A stretch of 64,000 nucleotides of DNA from RPQJ01 sp963732375 (GTDB taxonomy: Bacteria > Pseudomonadota > Gammaproteobacteria > Steroidobacterales > Steroidobacteraceae), in the NCBI GenBank assembly GCA_963732375.1, contig CAVSZE010000013.1:124001-188000 (forward strand), given 5' to 3'. The translations under genes were made by a program, and so were the position numbers. Each line of letters begins with the position of its first letter. Within the stretch, counting starts at the first letter, position 1. Positions 35,276 through 44,517 of this stretch are shown here, piece after piece. The notes beneath the pieces were generated by a model. The model saw only the letters and a program-made list of their open reading frames with translations. It was not told where the DNA came from and made no database searches.

Positions 35276-35304
35276 AGTATCCACGGGCGGCCGGGGAGCG
35301 TCAA
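35276..35304 (-). promoter_or_regulatory. Candidate sigma-70 promoter of the trp operon
   Basis: On the minus strand TTGACG (35304-35299) and GATACT (35281-35276) are 17 bp apart, five and four matches to consensus respectively. The predicted transcript starts near 35269, only about four bases before the trpL ATG at 35265. The leader peptide would thus be translated from an almost leaderless mRNA. No Trp repressor operator could be recognised. Confidence 0.5.
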
Positions 35305-35428
35305 GGAAGGGTGGGCGGTGCCAGGCGGACCCCGATCCATCATGAATGCTGCCCGATGGCGGGGGCGGAGGCGACCGGGCGGTCCGCGGCCTAGAATCAC
35401 GGGTCACCGCAAGTCACGGACCAGCCAC

Positions 35429-36799
35429 GTGTCGCAACCAGCAATGGGCAGCATCCCGCCCGAACGCATCGCCGAGGTCTTCGCCTCCGAGCAGGCACTC
35501 TACGTGCAGATGCACCCGCTTTCGATGCGGCGCGTCGGCACAGGCATCGCCGGGTTCTACGACGGCGTGCCGATGCACTGGATGCGGGACTGGTCGATGC
35601 CGTTCCCGTTCGTCGTCGAGCAGGCCCGCGGCGCAACGCTGCGCGACGTGGACGGCAACGAATACGCGGACTTCTGCCTCGGCGACACGGGGTCGATGTT
35701 CGGGCACTCGCCGCCCGCGGTAGCCGAGGCCATCGCCCGCCAGTCGAGCCGCGGGCTCACGTACATGCTGCCAACCGAAGACGCGCTCACCGTCGGGCGG
35801 CTGCTCACCGAGCGCTTCGGCCTGCCGCAATGGCAGATCGCGACCACGGCCACCGACGCAAACCGGTTCGCGCTCAGGGTCGCGCGAGCGGTGACAGGGC
35901 GACCGAAGATCCTGGTCTTCAACGGCTGCTACCACGGCACGGTGGACGAGACCTTCGTGCGACTGGTGGACGGGCGCGCCGTCAACCGTCCGGGGTTGCT
36001 CGGTCAGGCGACGGACCTCACGCAGCTTGCGCGGGTCGTCGAGTTCAACGACCTGCCGGCGCTCGAAGCCGCGCTCGCGCATGGCGACGTGGCCTGCGTC
36101 ATCACCGAGCCCGTGCTCACGAACTGCGTGCATGGTGTTGCCCGAGCCCGGCTTCCACGCAGGGTTGCGACGCCTGACGCGCGACACCGGCACTCTGCTG
36201 CTGATCGACGAGACACACACGATCTCAACCGGTCCCGGCGGCTACACCCGCGCGCACGGACTCGAACCCGACCTGTTCGTAGTCGGCAAGCCGATCGCAG
36301 GCGGCGTCCCGGCAAGCGCGTGGGGATTCACCGACGAGGTCGCGCGGCGGCTCGATGCGGCGCGCTCGGCAATGCCGCCGGGCATTCCGGCATGGGCACG
36401 ACGCTGTCGGCCAATGCGCTCTCGCTCGCTGCAATGCGTGCCACGCTCGAACAGGTGATGACCTTTGATGCCTACGCGCACATGGAAAGACTCGCGGCAA
36501 TGCTTTCGGCAGGCCTCGAGGCGTCGATCGCCCGGCACGGCCTGCCCTGGCACGTGGTGCGTGTCGGCGCGCGCGTCGAGTTCATCTGTGCACCCGGCCC
36601 GCTGCGCAACGGTACCGACGCAGATGCAGCGCACGCGCCGGCGCTCGAGCGCGCAATGCACCTCGCGCTGCTCAATCGCGGCTGCCTGATCGCGCCGTTC
36701 CACAACATGATGCTCGCGAGCCCCGCGACAACCGATGCGCAGGTCGAATCATTCTGCCGGGCGTTCCACGAAGCGGCCGGGCGGCTGGCCGCGAAATGA
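35429..36799 (+). pseudogene. Class III PLP aminotransferase (GSA aminomutase-like), two compensating frameshifts
   Basis: Residues encoded from 35429 (GTG; ATG at 35444 also possible) read as a class III aminotransferase: GATLRDVDGNEYADFCLGDTGSMFGHSPP and FNGCYHGTVDET. After CVITEPVLTNCV the homologous protein continues in the next frame (MVLPEPGFHAG, LLLIDETHTISTGPGGYT, VVGKPIAGGVPASAWG with the PLP lysine). It returns to the first frame near 36381 (HSGMGTTLSANALSL) and runs to 36799. An extra C at 36131 and a missing base near 36378-36383 explain both shifts. The unshifted frame has no stop, so it would give a full-length protein with an 83-residue Arg-rich insert and no catalytic lysine. 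It is either a damaged gene or a pair of sequence errors. Confidence 0.8.
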
Positions 36800-36867
36800 G
36801 ACAGCGTCGATGCAGGACGTTTCGCAGTCGCGACCGACGCTTGGGATTGGAGAGGCCCGCGTCGCGA

Positions 36868-36954
36868 CGAATGATGGCGCGGGGCGTCGCGCGGCATGGA
36901 CGCCGCGCGCGAGCCCCCAGGGACGGGTTCATGGCGTCCCCGCGGCGTCATTCG
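36868..36954. repeat. Hairpin repeat with 62-bp conserved core, copy A
   Basis: The core 36881-36942 matches 63805-63866 with a single mismatch (T at 36932 versus C at 63856). It holds an internal GCGCGGC/GCCGCGC hairpin. Outer arms 36868-36884 and 36938-36954 pair over 17 bp with two mismatches, but their sequence outside the core differs from the arms of copy B. It lies between the convergent aminotransferase and tolC-like genes and may terminate both. The rest of the 36800-36988 gap shows nothing I recognise. Confidence 0.8.
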
Positions 36955-36988
36955 GCACGGCGCAGGCCGGGGCTTCCTTCGATCGTAG

Positions 36989-38290
36989 CTACAACGCGCC
37001 GACCGCCCGCGCGAGCCTGAGCTTCGCCAGTCCCGCGTCGAGGCCTGCGTCGTCGCGGTTCCGCAACGCCTGCACGCGCAGCGTCTCCGCCTCGAGCAGC
37101 TGCGTCTGCGTGCCGAGCCCCGCACCGTAGCGCTCGCGCGCGATCCGGAGATTTTCCTCGGCCTGTTCCACGGCACCCGTCGCGACGATCACGCGCTCGC
37201 GAGTTTCACCGACGTCCAGCCAGGTCTGGCGCACCTGCAACGCAATCATCGACTCAACATCGGCACGCTGCTGCCTGGTGGCCCGTCGCGTCCGGTCCAG
37301 CGCCGCGGCGCGCTTGCGGGTCTGGCCGCCATCGAACACCGACCACTGCACGCCGATGCCCACAGACGCGAATTCCTGGTCGTCGAGGAAGGTGTTCTCC
37401 AGGTAGTTGTAGGCGCCGGTAACGTTGAACTGCGGCAGCGCGCGAGCACGCTCCGCCTTTGCAAGTTGCCCGTACGCGGTCGCCTGTTCGTCGAGTGCCT
37501 TCAATTCAGTGCGGCGGTCGACGGCTTCGCGAACGAGGTCGTCCGGTTCGCCCGGCAGCCCCTGCGGAACCGGCAACTGTTCGTCCAGGTCGACCGGACG
37601 GGACAAGGGCTCGCCCAGCCGGCGGTTGTAGGAGGCCGCCGCAAGCTCGGCGGCGTTCGCCGCCTTGAGCCGGCCCTGCCGGGCATCTGCGAGCGCGACC
37701 TGCACTGCCAGCAGGTCATTCTTCGGCACGAGTTCACGCTCGAACATCGCGCTCACGTCGCCCTCCATGGACTCGAGCGTGCTGACGTTGCTCTCGGCGA
37801 CCCCAAGCGCCTTGCGCGCGCGCAGCACGCCAACGTAGGCCTCGGCGACTGCGAGCTTCACGTCTTCCTGCGCGCCACGGGCCTGTGCACCCGCACCTCG
37901 TCCGCGCGCCTCGGCCGCCGCGATGCTGGACGAGATCCGCCCGCTGGTGAACAGCGGCAAGGTCAGCGTGGCGGCGCCCATCCAGAAGTCGTCACCGCCG
38001 AACAGCTCAGGCGGCGCGATCGGCAGCCCCGTGAAGCCGAAGTCGAACGCCGGCGCGTCGTCGAGCCGCGTGTATGCGCCACCGACCGCGAGCGTCGGCC
38101 AGCGCTGTGCCCGCGCAGCCCCGGCGTCGAGTTCGGCAGCCTCAGCCTGGCTGCGAACCGCCGCGAGACCGTTGTCCTGCGCATCGGCCAGAGCCCAGGC
38201 CTCGGCGAGCGTTTCCGCTGCCGCGCCCTGCGCGAGGGCCAGTGACCCTGTTGCCACCAACCCGATGCCCCACCAGCCTGCCGGACTCAT
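36989..38290 (-). CDS. TolC-family outer membrane efflux protein
   Basis: The 433-residue protein has a signal peptide (residues 1-25, ending AQGAAAE) and the long helical outer membrane efflux repeats of the TolC family. SQAEAAELDAGAARAQRWPTLAVGGAYTRL begins the first repeat and ARALPQFNVTGAYNYLEN the second. It should form the outer membrane exit duct for the RND pump encoded upstream. It is the last gene of the operon starting at 45390, placed 13 bp after the sulfide:quinone reductase gene. Having a dedicated channel suggests the pump works as a complete tripartite system. Confidence 0.88.
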   Translation of the reverse strand: MSPAGWWGIGLVATGSLALAQGAAAETLAEAWALADAQDNGLAAVRSQAEAAELDAGAARAQRWPTLAVGGAYTRLDDAPAFDFGFTGLPIAPPELFGGDDFWMGAATLTLPLFTSGRISSSIAAAEARGRGAGAQARGAQEDVKLAVAEAYVGVLRARKALGVAESNVSTLESMEGDVSAMFERELVPKNDLLAVQVALADARQGRLKAANAAELAAASYNRRLGEPLSRPVDLDEQLPVPQGLPGEPDDLVREAVDRRTELKALDEQATAYGQLAKAERARALPQFNVTGAYNYLENTFLDDQEFASVGIGVQWSVFDGGQTRKRAAALDRTRRATRQQRADVESMIALQVRQTWLDVGETRERVIVATGAVEQAEENLRIARERYGAGLGTQTQLLEAETLRVQALRNRDDAGLDAGLAKLRLARAVGAL

Positions 38291-38303
38291 CCGCGCACCT
38301 CCG

Positions 38304-39575
38304 TTACTGTTTCAGCGACTCGATGCCGATGGTGCTCAACACGTACTTCTCGTAGATCGGCGCGACCGAGCCGGTCTTCACCTTGCGCAGGAAGTATTTC
38401 TCGAAAGCCACCTTGGCGACATGCACCCACTTGCCCTGCTTCGCCCAGGTGACGTTGCGCGGCGGGATCTGCGGCAGTGCCACGAATGCCGCACCGGTGT
38501 CGCCGAAGTCCGCGAGGCAGATTGCGTTCCACGTGCCGCGTGCGGTGGCCGGCTTGCCGGCGATGTCCGCCGCGACGTTCTCGCAGATCGCGCTTACCAT
38601 CGACTCGATCATGTAGCCGGTCTTCGGGGCGCCGGTGCCGACCGGCGTTACTTCGACCGGAGGAATGGCGACGCACACGCCGGCCGAGAAGATGTTGCGG
38701 TACTTCTTCGAACGCTGGTGTTCGTCGATCAGCACGAAGCCGCGCGGATTGCACAGCTCCGGCACGGCCGCGACCGGGTCCACGCCCTTGAACGCCGGCA
38801 GCACCATCGAGTACTTGAAGGGCAGCTTGTGCTCTTTCTTTACCGTGCCGTCGTCGTTGTGCTCGGCGACCGTCATCATGCCGTCCTCGACACCGGTGAC
38901 CTTGGCGTTCGTGATCCAGGTGATGTGCCGCTGGCGCATCTCCGACTCCATCAGTCCCTTGCTGTCGCCGACTCCGCCGAGGCCCATGTGGCCGATGTAG
39001 GGTTCCGGCGTCACGTAGGTCATCGGCACGCGGTCGCGGATCTTGCGCCGGCGCAGGTCGGTGTCGAGGATCATCGCTGTCTCGTATGCGGGCCCGAAGC
39101 AGCTCGCCCCGGCCGCGGCACCGACGATGATCGGTCCGGGCGCCTGCACGAACTGCTGGTAACGCTCCCAGGCCTGCAATGAGTGGCCGTGGGTGCAGAC
39201 CGACTGCGTGAAGCCCTTGGGACCGAGCCCCGGCACTTCCTCAAAGGCGAGCTTCGGTCCGGTGCTGATGACCAGGTAGTCGTAGGCGAGCGTCGAGCCG
39301 TCGTCGAGCGTTAGGGTCGAGCCCGGTGCATCGATCGACTGCACCAGCTTCGGAACGAACGCGATGTCCTTGGCCGCGAGCGGCTTGGCGAGATCGACGC
39401 GTGTCTGCGGTGCGGTACGCCAGCCGACCATCATCCAGGGATTGGAGGGCGTGAACTCGAAATATGGGCTGCTACTGACCAGCGTGACCTTGTGGGCCTT
39501 GCCGATTTTCTTCTTCATCTCGTATGCGCAGGCGACGCCGCCGAGACCCGCACCCATTACAACTATGTTCGCCAC
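38304..39575 (-). CDS. sqr: Sulfide:quinone oxidoreductase
   Basis: This FAD enzyme oxidises sulfide to polysulfide or persulfide and passes electrons to quinone at the inner membrane. The 423-residue protein begins with the dinucleotide-binding VVMGAGLGGVACAYEM. It has three cysteines matching the active-site trio of characterised SQRs: C127 (SVCTHGH), C159 (GASCFGPAYE) and C353 (AICLADFGD). The second FAD motif is NIFSAGVCVAIPP. The C-terminal helices should give peripheral membrane attachment. It sits between the RND pump and its TolC-type channel in the operon, which is an unusual place for an oxidoreductase. Confidence 0.88.
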   Translation of the reverse strand: MANIVVMGAGLGGVACAYEMKKKIGKAHKVTLVSSSPYFEFTPSNPWMMVGWRTAPQTRVDLAKPLAAKDIAFVPKLVQSIDAPGSTLTLDDGSTLAYDYLVISTGPKLAFEEVPGLGPKGFTQSVCTHGHSLQAWERYQQFVQAPGPIIVGAAAGASCFGPAYETAMILDTDLRRRKIRDRVPMTYVTPEPYIGHMGLGGVGDSKGLMESEMRQRHITWITNAKVTGVEDGMMTVAEHNDDGTVKKEHKLPFKYSMVLPAFKGVDPVAAVPELCNPRGFVLIDEHQRSKKYRNIFSAGVCVAIPPVEVTPVGTGAPKTGYMIESMVSAICENVAADIAGKPATARGTWNAICLADFGDTGAAFVALPQIPPRNVTWAKQGKWVHVAKVAFEKYFLRKVKTGSVAPIYEKYVLSTIGIESLKQ

Positions 39576-39595
39576 GTCTACCCCCTCCGCCGCCG

Positions 39596-42500
39596 TCAGG
39601 CGGGCTGCTTTCTGTGTCGATAGCTGAAGTAAAGGATCGGGATCAGCACCAGTGTCAGTACGGTCGACACCAGGATCCCGAAGATGAGTGACACGGCGAG
39701 CCCGTTGAAAATCGGGTCGTCGAGTATGAAGAACGCGCCGATCATCGCGGCCACGGCCGTCAGCGCGATCGGGCGCGCGCGCACCGCCGCCGCGCCGATC
39801 ACCGCGTCGGCCAGGCTGCGGCCTCGCGCGATCTCGACGTTGATGAAGTCGACGAGCAGGATCGAGTTACGCACGATGATGCCGGCGAGCGCGATCATCC
39901 CGATCATCGAGGTGGCCGTGAACTGCGCGCCGAGCAGCGCGTGGCCCGGCATCACGCCGATGATCGTGAGCGGAATAGGCGCCATGATCACCAGCGGCAC
40001 CGCGTACGACCGGAACTGCGCGACCACCAGCAGGTAGATCAGCACGAGTCCAACCGAGTAGGCGAGCCCCATGTCGCGGAAGGTCTCGAAGGTGATCTGC
40101 CACTCACCGTCCCATTTCAGCGTCGGCGTGTACGGATCGTCGGGGGCGCTGAAGAACCGCTGCTCGAGCTCGAGGCCGTCCGGAAGGCCCTTGCGCAGTT
40201 CGCCCACCACCTCGAACATCCCGTACAGAGGGCTGTCCGTGGCGCCTACCGCATCTGCGCTGACCCAGGTGAGCGGCAGCAGGTCCTTGTGGTAGACGGG
40301 GCCGTCCCACGGCTTCTCCTCCACTGTCGCGATCTCGGAGAGCTGGATCCGCGAGCCGCTCCTCGACCGCACCTGCAGCGCCAGCACGTCGGAGATCCGG
40401 GCCTTCTCGGGCACGTCGAGCTCCAGCCTGACCGGGATCGGGTCAGTCTCGTGCCCGGCCTTGATGTAGGTTGCGTCCAGGCCTCCCAGCCCCGCAGCGA
40501 GCACACGCACCGCCTCCGCCTGGTCGACACCGAGCAGCGCCGCCTTCTGGCGGTCGATCGCCACGACCATTCGCGTATTCGAGGACACGAGACTGTCGTC
40601 TACGTCCACGATGTCGGACTCGGCGTCAAATTTCTCGCGCACCAGTCGCGTCAGCTGCTGCTGGACGTCGCGAAACGGCCCGTAGATCTCCGCCACCAGT
40701 GGCGCCTGCACCGGCGGACCTGGCGGTACCTCGACGACCTTCACGGCCGCGCCGTGGCTGCGCCCGATCTCGGCCAGTGCCGGCCGGATCGCGAGCGCGA
40801 TCTCGTGGCTCTTTCGGTCGCGGTGGTGCTTGTCGACCAGGTTCACCTGGATGTCGCCGAGCTCGGGCCCGCTGCGCATGTAGTACTGCCGCACGAGGCC
40901 GTTGAAATTGATCGGCGCGGACGTGCCCGCGTAGATCTGGTAGTCGGTGACCTCGGGCAGTTCAGCGATCCTCGCCGCGAGTTCATCCAGGACCCGTGCG
41001 GTCTCCTCGAGCGCCGTGCCCTCGGGCATGTCCACGACGACCTGGAACTCCGACTTGTTGTCGAAGGGCAGCATTTTCATCACCACCCACTGCACCACCA
41101 CCAGCGACACGGCCAGCGCTATCGCAGCCAGTGTCCCCAGGTAGAGCCTGTGCCGGTTGCGCCGGGCATTGTCGCCTCGCAGGAACCGCGACATGACGCG
41201 CTCGAAGAACCTGAGCAGGCGCGTGCCGCCCGCGGCATCGGTCTGCGCCGCGTGCGAGTGCGACAGCATCCGCTTCGACAGCCAGGGCGTGAAGCTGAGC
41301 GCAATCGCCAGCGAGATCAGCATGCCCATGCTGGCGTTGATCGGTATGGGGCTCATGTACGGCCCCATCAGGCCCGAGACGAACGCCATCGGCAGCAGCG
41401 CCGCGATCACCGTGAACGTCGCCAGGATCGTGGGGCCGCCCACTTCGTCAACGGCGCGCGGAATGATCTCGGCGAGGCTGCCCTGCCCAAAGGCCATGTG
41501 GCGGTGGATGTTCTCCACGATCACGATGGCATCGTCCACCAGGATGCCGATCGCGAAAATGAGCGCGAACAGCGACACCCGGTTGATCGTGAAGCCCCAC
41601 GCCCACGACGCGAACAGCGTCGCCGCCAGCGTGATGACGACCGCGGCGCCGACCACGATGGCCTCGCGCCAGCCGACCGTGAGCCACACCAGCAGCACGA
41701 CGGACGCCGTCGCGAAGGCCAGCTTCTGGATCAGCTTCTGCGCCTTGTCGTTGGCGGTCACGCCGTAGTCGCGAGTGACCGTCACCTCGACGCCGTCGGG
41801 GATCAGAGTACCGCGGAGCTGCTCGACCCGGTCGAGCACGGAGCGGGTGACGTCGATCGCGTTTTCGCCCGGCTTCTTCGAGATCGCGATGGTGACGGCC
41901 GGCGCGGAGCCCGCGAGCTCGATGCCTTTCTGCGCGGCAGCCGGGCCGGCGCCGAAGCTCACGTATTGCTCGGGCTGGTCCGGACCCTCGCTCACCGTCG
42001 CGACGTCCTGCAGGTACACGGGCCGTCCTTCGTGCAGCGCGACCACGAGCCCGGCAACCTCGTCCCGGTTGGCCAGGAACTTACCGGCCTGCACCGGGAC
42101 GTCCGCGCCGCCGGCGACCAGCGAGCCCGCCTGCTCGACGAGGTTGGCCGCCTGCAGCGCGCCGGCGAGCTCGGTCAGCGTGAGCCCGTAGCCGGCGAGC
42201 CGCTGCGGATCCAGTGTCACGTGCACGGTCTCGTCCGGACCACCGATCGAATAGACGTTGCGCGTGCCCGGCACACGCTGCAGTTCCGGCTCGATCGCGT
42301 GCGCGACCTGCCTGAGTTCGTGCGCCCCGCGCGCCGGATCCTTCGTCCACAGAGTCAGGCTCAGGATCGGTACGTCGTCGATGCCCTTGGGCTTTACCAG
42401 CGGCTGCAGCACACCGAGCCCAGGCGGGCGCCAGTCCTGATTGGAATAGATGGCGTTGTAGAGGCGGACGATCGCGGCGGTGCGCTCCTGCCCGACCTCG

Positions 42501-42805
42501 AACTGCACGGTGACCACGGCAACGCCGGGCCGCGAGACGGAGTAGATGTGCTTCACGCCGGCGATCTCGGCCAGCACCTTCTCCATCGGCGTGGCGACCA
42601 GGTTCTCCACCTGCTGGACGCTCGCACCCGGGAACGGCACGATGACATTGGCCATCGTCACGTTGATCTGCGGCTCCTCCTCGCGCGGAGTCACCAGCAC
42701 CGCGAACATGCCTAGCAGCAGCGCCGTCAGCCCGAGCAGCGGCGTAAGTTCACTGTCCTGGAACAGCTTCGCAATCCGCCCGCTGAAGCCGAGCTTCTCA
42801 GTCAT
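39596..42805 (-). CDS. RND-family efflux pump inner-membrane subunit
   Basis: The 1069-residue proton-driven transporter has the usual RND layout: a first membrane helix at ~20-40, a large periplasmic domain, six helices, a second periplasmic domain and six more helices. The proton-relay motif GILVDDAIVIVENIHRH lies in the fourth helix. The N-terminal EEEPQINVTMANVIVPFPGAS and PMEKVLAEIAGVKHIYS fit the hydrophobe/drug (HAE) side of the family rather than the metal (HME) side. Substrate is not predictable. It overlaps the adaptor gene by 8 bp and is 20 bp from sqr, inside a sulfide-metabolism operon. Confidence 0.93.
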   Translation of the reverse strand: MTEKLGFSGRIAKLFQDSELTPLLGLTALLLGMFAVLVTPREEEPQINVTMANVIVPFPGASVQQVENLVATPMEKVLAEIAGVKHIYSVSRPGVAVVTVQFEVGQERTAAIVRLYNAIYSNQDWRPPGLGVLQPLVKPKGIDDVPILSLTLWTKDPARGAHELRQVAHAIEPELQRVPGTRNVYSIGGPDETVHVTLDPQRLAGYGLTLTELAGALQAANLVEQAGSLVAGGADVPVQAGKFLANRDEVAGLVVALHEGRPVYLQDVATVSEGPDQPEQYVSFGAGPAAAQKGIELAGSAPAVTIAISKKPGENAIDVTRSVLDRVEQLRGTLIPDGVEVTVTRDYGVTANDKAQKLIQKLAFATASVVLLVWLTVGWREAIVVGAAVVITLAATLFASWAWGFTINRVSLFALIFAIGILVDDAIVIVENIHRHMAFGQGSLAEIIPRAVDEVGGPTILATFTVIAALLPMAFVSGLMGPYMSPIPINASMGMLISLAIALSFTPWLSKRMLSHSHAAQTDAAGGTRLLRFFERVMSRFLRGDNARRNRHRLYLGTLAAIALAVSLVVVQWVVMKMLPFDNKSEFQVVVDMPEGTALEETARVLDELAARIAELPEVTDYQIYAGTSAPINFNGLVRQYYMRSGPELGDIQVNLVDKHHRDRKSHEIALAIRPALAEIGRSHGAAVKVVEVPPGPPVQAPLVAEIYGPFRDVQQQLTRLVREKFDAESDIVDVDDSLVSSNTRMVVAIDRQKAALLGVDQAEAVRVLAAGLGGLDATYIKAGHETDPIPVRLELDVPEKARISDVLALQVRSRSGSRIQLSEIATVEEKPWDGPVYHKDLLPLTWVSADAVGATDSPLYGMFEVVGELRKGLPDGLELEQRFFSAPDDPYTPTLKWDGEWQITFETFRDMGLAYSVGLVLIYLLVVAQFRSYAVPLVIMAPIPLTIIGVMPGHALLGAQFTATSMIGMIALAGIIVRNSILLVDFINVEIARGRSLADAVIGAAAVRARPIALTAVAAMIGAFFILDDPIFNGLAVSLIFGILVSTVLTLVLIPILYFSYRHRKQPA

Positions 42806-43874
42806 GCGCAGCCGCCTGCTGGCGAATCCGCGCCGCCGCGGCCGCTGGATTCACGGCAACTTCTTCGCCCGCCACGAGGCCAGCAAGGATCTCGATGGAA
42901 TCGCCACGCGTCCGGCCCAGCCGCACCTGGCGCAGCGACACGCGCCCGTCCGCGGCGACGACGTACACGGCACGCATCTCGCTGCGCTCGACGATCGCGC
43001 CGCGCGGCACGAGCAGCAGGTCCGATTCGCCGGTGACGAGTCCGACTTTCACGAACATGCCGGGCGCGAGCCCCGATGCGTCGTGCGGCAGGTCGACACG
43101 GATACCGAATGTGTTGGTTTCGGGCCGGGCGGACGGGTACAGCGTGAGCCCGGTCGCCTCCACGCGCCTGCCGTCCACGTAGACCACGGCCTTGCGGGCC
43201 TTGCGTACCTGCGCAACGACACTCTGCGGGACTTCGGCGACTACCCGCAGCGCGTCGAGCGACGCGACGACCATCAGCGGCGTGCCGGGAGCGACGGATT
43301 CGCCGACCTGCGTGAGCTTGCGCGTGACGACGCCGGCATAGGGCGTGCGGATCTCAGTGTAAGCGACACCCTCCCGCGCAGAGTCGCGGCCAGCCTTCGC
43401 GGCATCGAGCCGTGCGACCGCTGCATCGCGCGCGGTGGTTGCCTCGTCGAAGGTGGCGCGCGCGACGACCTTGCGCTGGTACATGTCCGAGATGCGACGG
43501 TAGTTCGCCTGCGCCTCCGCCTCGCGTGCCGTCGCTTCCTTCAGCGCGGCCTGCGCCTGCGTGAGGCCCGCGACCTGCTCGGTACTGCGGATGCGTACGA
43601 TGACCGCGCCGGCGGGTACTCGGTCGTCCACGTCGAAGTCGATCGCGGCGATGCGACCGGCGGTCTGCGCCGACAGCGTGGCCTGGTTGACGGCCTCGAT
43701 CGTGCCGTCGAGCATGCGCTCGGACGGGACCGCCGAAGCCGTGACCGTGAAGGTCGCGAGCGCAGCCGGGGCCGCGGCCGGCTTATCAGCGGCGGCTTCG
43801 GCTACCGTCGTTCCGACTGCCGCAAGCACGCACAGCGACACAAATACGCGGGTTGCGGTCGCGGCTGGCCTCAT
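42798..43874 (-). CDS. RND periplasmic adaptor (membrane fusion protein)
   Basis: The 358-residue protein has an N-terminal signal or anchor (about residues 9-30). The lipoyl/hairpin architecture of RND adaptors follows: barrel-sandwich half TLSAQTAGRIAAIDFDVDDRV, an alpha hairpin of ~70 residues rich in Ala/Glu/Arg, then GVVTRKLTQVGESVAPGTPL. It links the inner-membrane pump to the TolC-type channel encoded two genes later. It overlaps the pump gene by 8 bp and starts 13 bp after the DUF2892 gene. Confidence 0.9.
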   Translation of the reverse strand: MRPAATATRVFVSLCVLAAVGTTVAEAAADKPAAAPAALATFTVTASAVPSERMLDGTIEAVNQATLSAQTAGRIAAIDFDVDDRVPAGAVIVRIRSTEQVAGLTQAQAALKEATAREAEAQANYRRISDMYQRKVVARATFDEATTARDAAVARLDAAKAGRDSAREGVAYTEIRTPYAGVVTRKLTQVGESVAPGTPLMVVASLDALRVVAEVPQSVVAQVRKARKAVVYVDGRRVEATGLTLYPSARPETNTFGIRVDLPHDASGLAPGMFVKVGLVTGESDLLLVPRGAIVERSEMRAVYVVAADGRVSLRQVRLGRTRGDSIEILAGLVAGEEVAVNPAAAAARIRQQAAAHD

Positions 43875-43887
43875 GACGCGCTTCCTT

Positions 43888-44091
43888 TCAGCGAAAGGCG
43901 GCGCCGGGCTGCACGCCCAGCTTGCGCAGGATGACAGCCAGCGGGCAGAAGCCCGAAAAGGCTGACTGGAACAGGTTCGCCCCGACGAAGGCCGTGAACC
44001 AGAACCAGTACGGGCTCACGTAGATCCCGAGAAGCAGGCTCGCCAGGATCATGGCGCCGGCGAAAGCGAGGACGACTCGATCGATGCTCAT
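43888..44091 (-). CDS. DUF2892 small membrane protein
   Basis: The 67-residue protein begins MSIDRVVLAFAG. It has two membrane helices (about 6-24 and 30-48) and the GFCPLAVILRKLG end that marks the DUF2892 family. This domain is fused to a rhodanese in the E. coli protein YgaP, where the pair moves sulfur or thiocyanate-related groups at the membrane. Here a separate rhodanese gene lies just 22 bp upstream, so the two probably form a split YgaP. Cys51 could relay persulfide sulfur. Confidence 0.88.
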   Translation of the reverse strand: MSIDRVVLAFAGAMILASLLLGIYVSPYWFWFTAFVGANLFQSAFSGFCPLAVILRKLGVQPGAAFR

Positions 44092-44113
44092 GCGGAATCT
44101 CCGTTCGTTGGGA

Positions 44114-44479
44114 TCAACGTCGGCCGTCGTCTACGACGCGGCCGGTCTGTGGGTCGATGCGTATCAGCGGCAGTCCGGCCGTCTTCCATGCTTGAAGCCC
44201 GCCCGCGAGGTGCGTGACCTCGTGGTGCCCGGCGGCCTGCAGCTTGTGGGCAGCGGTCAGCGAGCGCCGGCCACCGGCGCAGTGGAGCACGAGTCGTCGC
44301 CCGTCAGTCGGGAGCGTCCCCGCGTCGAACGTCGACAGCGGATAGAGCAACGCCCCGTGAATCCGCTCGAACGCGTATTCGTTCGCCTCACGAACGTCGA
44401 CGAGCAGGATTTCTCCGGCCTTCAGCCACGCATTGACCTGCTCGGGCGTGGCATCGATGACCTGGGCATGGTGGGTCAT
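44114..44479 (-). CDS. Rhodanese-type sulfurtransferase
   Basis: The 121-residue single-domain rhodanese has DVREANEYAFERIHGALLYPLS and the active-site loop HCAGGRRS with catalytic C67, which carries persulfide sulfur. The ATG at 44479 (MTHHAQVIDATPEQ) is preferred; the frame upstream is a shadow of the dioxygenase gene. It most resembles the rhodanese half of YgaP and fits with the DUF2892 gene after it. It probably transfers sulfur from SQR-derived polysulfide to glutathione or another thiol. Confidence 0.9.
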   Translation of the reverse strand: MTHHAQVIDATPEQVNAWLKAGEILLVDVREANEYAFERIHGALLYPLSTFDAGTLPTDGRRLVLHCAGGRRSLTAAHKLQAAGHHEVTHLAGGLQAWKTAGLPLIRIDPQTGRVVDDGRR

Positions 44480-44517
44480 TGCAAACTGATCCTTGGTAAG
44501 GGAGGAAGTGGCAGCGG

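Noticed and set aside
36472..37176. Minus-strand frames through the 36868-36954 repeat (and similarly through 63781-63889) giving Arg/Gly-rich peptides
   Set aside because: They translate the dispersed hairpin repeat. Such peptides are a common source of false hypothetical proteins.
39941..42715. 924-codon plus-strand open frame opposite the RND pump gene
   Set aside because: It is antisense to a well-supported RND transporter and its composition (Arg/His/Asp-rich, no domains) is typical of a shadow frame.
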